A DNA stretch of 18,188 bases from Propionibacteriaceae bacterium UBA6238 (GTDB lineage: Bacteria > Actinomycetota > Actinomycetes > Propionibacteriales > Propionibacteriaceae). Positions 14,327 to 18,188 of this stretch are shown piece after piece. Numbering within the stretch: the stretch's first letter is position 1; every line of letters begins with the position of its first letter. Under the pieces are notes generated by a model. The model was not told the DNA's origin. It made no database searches and saw only the letters and a list, made by a program, of their open reading frames with translations. The translations under genes were made by a program, and so were the position numbers. The stretch lies in assembly GCA_002441465.1 (NCBI GenBank), contig DJWE01000055.1, positions 1 through 18,188 of the forward strand. The letters run 5' to 3'.

Positions 14327-14965
14327 TCAGTTGGCCTGGAACACGTCGGTGAGCCAGTCGTCGTAGGCGGGGATCCAGCCGCCGGTGGCGCCGTAGCCGT
14401 GCGGCATGCCGTCCAGGGGGACGGACTCCACGGGGACGCCGGCCTGCCGGAGGGCGTCCACGCAGAGTTCGAACTGGCGGACGAACGGGTCGCGGGTGCC
14501 GTAGCTGAAGTAGGTGGGGGGCAGGGCGGCGGAGCGGAACTTCTCCACGTCGGTGGACGCGACGGAGAGGCGTCCGTAGAAGCTGTAGACCATGCCGGCG
14601 GCGGCTTCCGCGTATATCTGGTCGAGGGCGTCGGGCCGGTAGTCGGGGTCCAAGGTGCCGCCGTTGACGGCGCCGGCGAAGTTGAGCAACATCTCGCCGG
14701 CCAGGATGCCGCCGGCGGAGAAGCCCATGACGGCGATGTCGTCGCCGTCGAGGCCGTAGGCGTCCGCGTGGGTGCGGACGAACCGGACGGCCCGCGCCAG
14801 GTCGAGGGCGCCCTCCTGCTGGGTGTAGGGCACGAGCCGGTAGTCGACGACGAACGACTGGTAGCCGCGTCGGCTCAGTTCCTCGGCCACCGGGAAGCCC
14901 TCGCGCTGGTTGCCGCGGAAGCGGAACGCGCCTCCGGAGTTGAGGAGCACCGCCCCCTTGACCGT
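14327..14965 (-). pseudogene. C-terminal fragment of the second alpha/beta-hydrolase (inverted)
   Basis: On the - strand the frame begins at TVKGAVLLNSGGAFRFRGN and continues through SFVVDYRLVPYTQ, the nucleophile elbow MGFSAGGILAGE, FSYGTRDPFV (acid region) and GMPHGYGATGGW (catalytic His) to a stop at 14327. No signal peptide or N-terminal strand is present. It completes exactly what the + strand fragment at 13581 lacks, so an inversion with end points near 13925 and 14962 would explain both. The fragment ORF could still be translated from an internal start, but probably not into a folded enzyme. Confidence 0.75.
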
Positions 14966-15501
14966 ACAACAACACGAGTCCGGACGACAGCGCGAACTTC
15001 AGCCTGGCTCTCACTCTCAACCAGAACTTCCATCGCGAGCTCCTGAACGACCTCCTTCCCGCGGTGGAAAGCAAGTACTCCACCCATGCGGAGGACGTCT
15101 CGGAGAAGGGTCTCGCGTCCTCTCGCGACCATCGCGGATTCGGCGGCTTCTCCATGGGCGCCGTGGCCACCTGGCGCACCTTCCAGAATGGTTTGGATTA
15201 CTTCCGCTACTTCCTCCCGATGAGCTGCGGGACGTCGCTGGACCCGGAGAACATTTTCATGGCCGCGCAGGACCGGGACAAAGCCGACTACTTCGTGTGG
15301 GTCATCACCGGAACGGAGGACTTCGCCCGAACCTACGACGAAAATAGGGCGAACCTGATGCGGAACTCCCCGTACTTCGCCGAGACCGCAGACGAACAGA
15401 ACGGAAACTTCGCCTTCCACCTCAAGCAGGGATACTCCCACGACGGGCGCGCGGCGATGGAGTACACCTTCAACGGTTTGCGGTGGTTCTGGAACGGGTG
15501 A
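14962..15501 (+). pseudogene. C-terminal fragment of a CE1-like feruloyl/acetyl-xylan esterase
   Basis: The open frame starts at the junction (a stop codon precedes at 14959) with PYNNTSPDDSANF and runs 179 codons. RDHRGFGGFSMGAVATWRTF holds the nucleophile elbow GFSMG; HLKQGYSHDGRAAMEYTFNGLRWFW holds the catalytic His region typical of CE1/esterase D-like enzymes. The N-terminal strands and signal peptide are missing. The sequence is visibly less GC-biased at third positions than its neighbours (AAT AGG GCG AAC, TCC CAC), which suggests a separate origin. GTG 15064 could serve as an internal start, but no ribosome binding site supports it. Confidence 0.72.
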
Positions 15502-15840
15502 TCGATCAGGGTGGCCGCCACGATTGCGGGTCACCGCAGCGGCGCGGCTGCCATGGACCTGCTGGACGCGGAGGCGGGCCTCGTCCGCCGCCCGCTGACC
15601 CGCCAAGACGACGACTGAAAGGGCGTGTGAGGCCCGGCGCGGAGCTGTCCACGGACAGGAGAAGGCGTCCGTTATGTGAGTGACTGCCTTGATGAGCGGG
15701 TGACAGGAGGCCGCGCGGTGCGGAGCGACGTGGAGGACCGGGCAGCGCCCGACGTCGACGCGTCCACCTCGCCGATCTCTGTGGGGGATACGGCACTCGG
15801 TGCCTTCCGGGGGGCGCGCCGGAGTCCAGACTGTCCCAGA
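15502..15840. other. Intergenic stretch between esterase fragment and AbiE-like operon
   Basis: No convincing gene. A 35-codon + frame at 15511-15618 (starting VAATIAGHRSG, ending RQDDD) has coding-like base use but no recognised family and may be a leftover C-terminus. The rest shows no repeat or RNA gene that I can recognise. Confidence 0.4.
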
Positions 15841-15843
15841 GAC

Positions 15844-15892
15844 AGGGGAGGCGCCGTCGGCGCTTGCCCCTCCCTGTTTCTAGAACTAGACT
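15844..15892 (+). promoter_or_regulatory. Promoter and hairpin operator of the AbiE-like operon
   Basis: TTGCCC (15864-15869) and TAGACT (15887-15892) are -35 and -10 hexamers with a 17-bp spacer; transcription would begin a few bases before ATG 15903. GGGAGG (15846-15851) pairs with CCTCCC (15869-15874) around an inner stem CGCC-GTC-GGCG, so the inverted repeat spans the -35. TCTAGAACTAGA (15879-15890) is a second inverted repeat overlapping the -10. These fit autorepression by the encoded HTH protein; the upstream hairpin could alternatively end transcription from the left. Confidence 0.5.
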
Positions 15893-15902
15893 GTTTTGCC
15901 TC

Positions 15903-16973
15903 ATGAGAAATGCACGGATTGCAGAAACGGTCATGCTCGAGCAGGGTCTACGCCGGATCGCGGACCTGCTGCCCCCCACATGGGACGCGACCCTGACCGT
16001 CGGCGAGGGCATGGTGGGAGACGTGCTGGTCGTGCTGCGTGGGCCGGCCGGGGTGGGCGTCACCTACAGCATCGAGGCAAGGCGCGCGGGCGGGTGGTCG
16101 CTCGCCGGTACGGTCGCGACACTGCGCGAACGCCAGCGGGAGTCGGGGCTTCCGGTCTTGTTCGTCTCGGACTACCTCGGGCCAGCTACGCGCCGTGCCC
16201 TGGCCGAGGCGGGGATCAGTTACGTCGACGCGACGGGCTGGGTGCGCTTGGTCTCGGACGACCCGTTGATCCTGCTCACGGGTGAGGGTGCCGAGCGCTC
16301 CCCTCGTGCTCCGGAGTCCGCTGCGGTAGTCCGGTTGAACGGGGTGGCTACCAGTCGCGTGATCCGCGCCCTGTCCGAGGTCGAGGTGCCGGTCGGTGTC
16401 CGGGAGTTGGCCAGTGTGGCGCAGGTGTCGCCCGGGTCGGTGTCTAAGCTGCTCGTCACTTTGGCGGCTGAGGGGATCGTCGACCGGGACGCCCGCGGCG
16501 CCTTGACCGGCGTCCGGCGTCGCTCGTTGCTGCGGCGCTGGGTGCAAGACTACGGATACGCCACCACCAACCCTGGCCTGGGGTACTGGCTCGCGCCGCG
16601 GGGGCTGGCCCAGGTCACCGACCGGCTCGCCGGCCAGGATGGTGTGGCGGTCACGGGCTCGGCCGCCGCCCGCCGCCTGCTGCCGCCGGACAAGACATCG
16701 GTGGTCCCGTTGCGACTGTTCGCTCTTTACGCGGCGTCGCCCCGCAGGCTGGCTGAGCAGTTGGGCTTGGTGGAGGCGGACGCGGCGACCGCGAACGTGG
16801 TCATCGTCGCCCCACAGGACCAGCGGATCCTCCCCCAAGCGGGTGAACCTGTCGCTCTCGCGCCCACAGCGCTCGTGCTGGCGGACCTGTTGACCCTGCC
16901 CGGCCGTTCGGACGCCGAGGCCGAGCAGTTGATGGACGCCCTCGCCGCAACCGACCCATCGTGGAAGGAGTGA
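15903..16973 (+). CDS. AbiEi-like antitoxin/transcriptional regulator (type IV toxin-antitoxin)
   Basis: The 356-aa protein has an N-terminal alpha/beta domain (about 20-125) with VTYSIEARRAGG and PVLFVSDYLGPATRRALAEAGISYVDATGWVRLV, a restriction-endonuclease-like arrangement seen in AbiEi-related proteins. A winged helix follows (about 150-205; VGVRELASVAQVSPGSVSKLLVTLAAEGIVDRD). The C-terminal part (about 210-335) contains VAVTGSAAARRLLPPD and VVPLRLFALYA. It is the first gene of a pair, with the nucleotidyltransferase starting 1 nt after its stop. AbiEi proteins repress their operon and counter AbiEii toxicity. ATG 15903 was chosen because the -10 lies just upstream; the longer frame from 15864 starts inside the promoter. 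Confidence 0.7.
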   Translation: MRNARIAETVMLEQGLRRIADLLPPTWDATLTVGEGMVGDVLVVLRGPAGVGVTYSIEARRAGGWSLAGTVATLRERQRESGLPVLFVSDYLGPATRRALAEAGISYVDATGWVRLVSDDPLILLTGEGAERSPRAPESAAVVRLNGVATSRVIRALSEVEVPVGVRELASVAQVSPGSVSKLLVTLAAEGIVDRDARGALTGVRRRSLLRRWVQDYGYATTNPGLGYWLAPRGLAQVTDRLAGQDGVAVTGSAAARRLLPPDKTSVVPLRLFALYAASPRRLAEQLGLVEADAATANVVIVAPQDQRILPQAGEPVALAPTALVLADLLTLPGRSDAEAEQLMDALAATDPSWKE

Positions 16974-16974
16974 C

Positions 16975-17790
16975 ATGGACGCCGTCGCCCCCGAGTACGT
17001 CGCCGCCCGCCGCGTCCTCCTCGACGCCCTCGAAGCAATGACCGACCACCTCCCGAGCCTCATCCTGGTCGGCGCCCAAGCCGTCTACCACCACACCGGC
17101 AAGACGGACCTCAACGTGCCCTTGATGACAACCGACGCCGACCTCGCCATTGACACCCGCGGGCTGGCGGACGTCCCCGAGATCGGCGCGGTCCTGCGCG
17201 GTGCCGGCTTCGTTCCCGGCCCGAACCCCGGTCACTGGGTCGCAGCCACCGACGTCGCCGTCGACCTCATGGTCGTCCCGCATCAAGCGGGCACGCACCG
17301 GGAGTCGGCGCGTGCCGCACGGCTCGCGCCCCACGACAGGCTGACCGCCCGGATCGCCAGAGGCCTCGAGCCCGCCTTGGTCGACCACGAACGCGTCACC
17401 ATCGGGGCGCTGGAACCGGTCGACGACCGCACGTTCGACCTGGCCATCGCCGGCGCGGCCGCCCTGCTGGTGGCCAAGGTCATCAAGATCAGCGAACGGC
17501 TCGGACAGTCCGACCGCCAACCGGACAGGCTCAAGGAGAAGGACGCCCTCGACGCCTTCCGCCTCCTCCAAGCAGTCGCCACCGCCGACCTCGTCCTCGG
17601 ACTGACCAAGCACCGCAGTGAACCCAACGCCGCGGCCGTCGCCGATGAAGCCGTCCAGATCCTGCGCTTGCACGCGACCTCACCCCGAGGCCGGATCGCG
17701 CACCTCGCAGCATCCGCCGCAGGAGGCGACGCCACGGTCGCTCCCGCGTTTGCCGCCCTCTCCAACGACCTGCTGGCAGCCCTGCGATGA
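16975..17790 (+). CDS. AbiEii-like nucleotidyltransferase, probable toxin
   Basis: The 271-aa protein has nucleotidyltransferase motifs: VGAQAVYHHTG (32-42), TDADLAID with Asp54 and Asp56 as metal ligands, and a third acidic strand VAVDLMVV (Asp97). The C-terminal helical part has LLVAKVIKISERLGQSDR and RLKEKDALDAFRLL, matching the lysine-rich region of AbiEii/AbiGii-type toxins, which block growth by nucleotide transfer to tRNA or other targets. AAGGAG ends the preceding gene and serves as ribosome binding site. It is the last gene of element B, 94 bp from the left-arm array. Confidence 0.75.
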   Translation: MDAVAPEYVAARRVLLDALEAMTDHLPSLILVGAQAVYHHTGKTDLNVPLMTTDADLAIDTRGLADVPEIGAVLRGAGFVPGPNPGHWVAATDVAVDLMVVPHQAGTHRESARAARLAPHDRLTARIARGLEPALVDHERVTIGALEPVDDRTFDLAIAGAAALLVAKVIKISERLGQSDRQPDRLKEKDALDAFRLLQAVATADLVLGLTKHRSEPNAAAVADEAVQILRLHATSPRGRIAHLAASAAGGDATVAPAFAALSNDLLAALR

Positions 17791-17884
17791 GCAACGAACC
17801 TTTCGCCAGCGACCCTCTCGTGTCCGCCTACGCTGAGGGGCAGCCTTGGACGCGTGTTCCGCGCGCGTCTGCGGTTCAGAATCA

Positions 17885-17903
17885 TTCCCCACGCATTCCC
17901 CAC
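17885..17903 (+). other. Left-arm (P-like) integrase binding motifs, element B right end
   Basis: TTCCCCAC at 17885-17892 and 17896-17903, 11 bp apart, 74 bp before the core at 17978. Number, spacing and distance are identical to the array at the right end of element A. Confidence 0.6.
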
Positions 17904-17917
17904 GGCAAGGTGACGAA

Positions 17918-18010
17918 GTGGCAATCAATCCGCATAAGTCCTTGTCCGGGGGTCATTATGGGCTGACAGAAGAGAGCTTCAACTCCTCTCTCGCGCACAA
18001 CGATGTATAG
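17918..18010 (+). CDS. Candidate 30-codon small ORF reading into attachment core copy 3
   Basis: GTG at 17918 follows AAGGTGACGAA. The frame contains HKSLSGGHYG and EESFNSSLAH and stops at TAG 18008-18010, just after the core. It is the counterpart of the frame at 3125-3220. The 74-bp stretches between arm array and core are about two-thirds identical with no gap. Function unknown; could be non-coding att DNA. Confidence 0.33.
   Translation: MAINPHKSLSGGHYGLTEESFNSSLAHNDV
17971..18000 (+). repeat. Attachment core copy 3 (right end of element B)
   Basis: The 22-bp core is at 17978-17999 and the 30-bp identity with copy 2 spans this interval. It is only the tRNA 3' end, not a tRNA. The right flank differs from those of copies 1 and 2, so the DNA beyond belongs to another element or to an older remnant. 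Confidence 0.88.
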
Positions 18011-18060
18011 TCCCCTGACTACATCAAATCCCCTCTGACAAGGACTTCGGTCCTTCTCAG
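18002..18060 (+). terminator. Two hairpins after core copy 3
   Basis: The first is GATG-TA-TAGTC-CCCT-GACTA-CATC (18002-18025, with a TA bulge). The second is CTGA-C-AAGGAC-TTCG-GTCCTT-C-TCAG (18035-18060), a stable stem with a UUCG tetraloop. CCTCTGA, shared with the flanks of the other two cores, precedes the second. It occupies the terminator position seen after copies 1 and 2. Confidence 0.6.
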
Positions 18061-18103
18061 TTGTGGACTCTCATGGACACGGATGGCCTTCAGAGGCCTC
18101 CCA

Positions 18104-18143
18104 TTCCCCACGTATTCCCCACGGTTCCCCACGTATTCCCCAC
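18104..18143 (+). other. Four-copy right-arm (P'-like) motif array of a third element
   Basis: TTCCCCAC at 18104-18111, 18115-18122, 18125-18132 and 18136-18143 (steps 11, 10, 11). The array begins 105 bp after the core rather than 167, and has more copies than the other flanks. A reverse-oriented GTGGGGGA lies at 18157-18164. No gene is visible between here and the window end. Confidence 0.6.
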
Positions 18144-18188
18144 GACATTCGGGGCGTGGGGGACGTTGTGAGGGTCGCCCGCTGTCCA

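Larger units (their letters stand above)
3207..17999. mobile_element. Element B: integrase-less genomic island, about 14.8 kb
   Basis: The segment is bounded by cores at 3185-3206 and 17978-17999, with TTCCCCAC arrays just inside both ends (3373-3402; 17885-17903) at the same distances from the cores as in element A. Cargo is a redox enzyme and MmyB-regulator cluster, a rearranged block of gene fragments and an AbiE-like toxin-antitoxin operon. No integrase, excisionase, relaxase or partition gene is present. Mobility would depend on a recombinase encoded elsewhere, perhaps beyond 18188. Confidence 0.7.

Noticed and set aside
14910..15347. 145-codon + frame over the hydrolase/esterase joint
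   Set aside because: It spans the joint in a frame unrelated to either gene fragment and lacks any recognisable motif.
18104..18143. CRISPR-like short repeats
   Set aside because: Repeats are 8 bp with 2-3 bp between; far too short and close for a CRISPR array and no cas genes are present.

Overview
The window looks like a piece of an actinomycete chromosome. GC is high, codons end mostly in G/C, the tRNA has no encoded CCA, and the gene families (MmyB-like regulators, Tat and lipobox lipoproteins, actinobacterial-type HEPN and AbiE modules) fit that phylum. I cannot name a genus.

The organising principle is a tRNA-Leu(CAG) gene (146-228) used as an integration target. A 22-bp segment covering its T-arm and 3' acceptor end (209-230) recurs exactly at 3185-3206 and 17978-17999. 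The two downstream copies have arrays of TTCCCCAC on both sides, spaced about 11 bp apart, and the tRNA copy has one on its right. The geometry is strikingly constant: 74 bp between the left array and the core at copies 2 and 3, and 166 bp between the core and the right array at copies 1 and 2. This is what core and arm-type sites of a tyrosine integrase look like. The window therefore reads as a tandem stack: element A (about 231-3206), element B (3207-17999) and the left end of a third element or remnant (after 17999). Neither A nor B encodes an integrase or other recombinase.

Element A (3 kb) carries a 443-aa protein of unknown function and an MNT-HEPN toxin-antitoxin pair with a leaderless-type promoter. 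Element B (14.8 kb) starts with a redox/catabolic cluster. On the + strand is a four-gene operon (double carboxymuconolactone-decarboxylase-like protein, cupin, NAD(P)-binding SDR-like protein, Tat-exported flavodoxin-like lipoprotein). On the - strand are three MmyB-family regulators interleaved with a zinc alcohol dehydrogenase and two aldo/keto reductases. A divergent alpha/beta-hydrolase lipoprotein follows. A near-perfect palindrome, GGGTACTGGCAGTACCC, lies upstream of the + strand operon and of the dehydrogenase, and related sites lie upstream of the other two regulators. This points to a shared MmyB regulon.

From 13581 to 15501 is a graveyard of broken genes: a hydrolase whose N-terminal part is on + and C-terminal part on -, the start of an aldo/keto reductase, the start of a Tat lipoprotein and the C-terminal part of a CE1-like esterase. 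These mark at least three rearrangement joints. Element B ends with a two-gene AbiEi/AbiEii-like toxin-antitoxin operon next to its right attachment site. Each integrase-less element thus carries an addiction-type module near its right end, the layout expected of cis- or trans-mobilised islands kept by addiction. A 30-31 codon open frame with a ribosome binding site, conserved between the right ends of A and B, reads into the attachment core.
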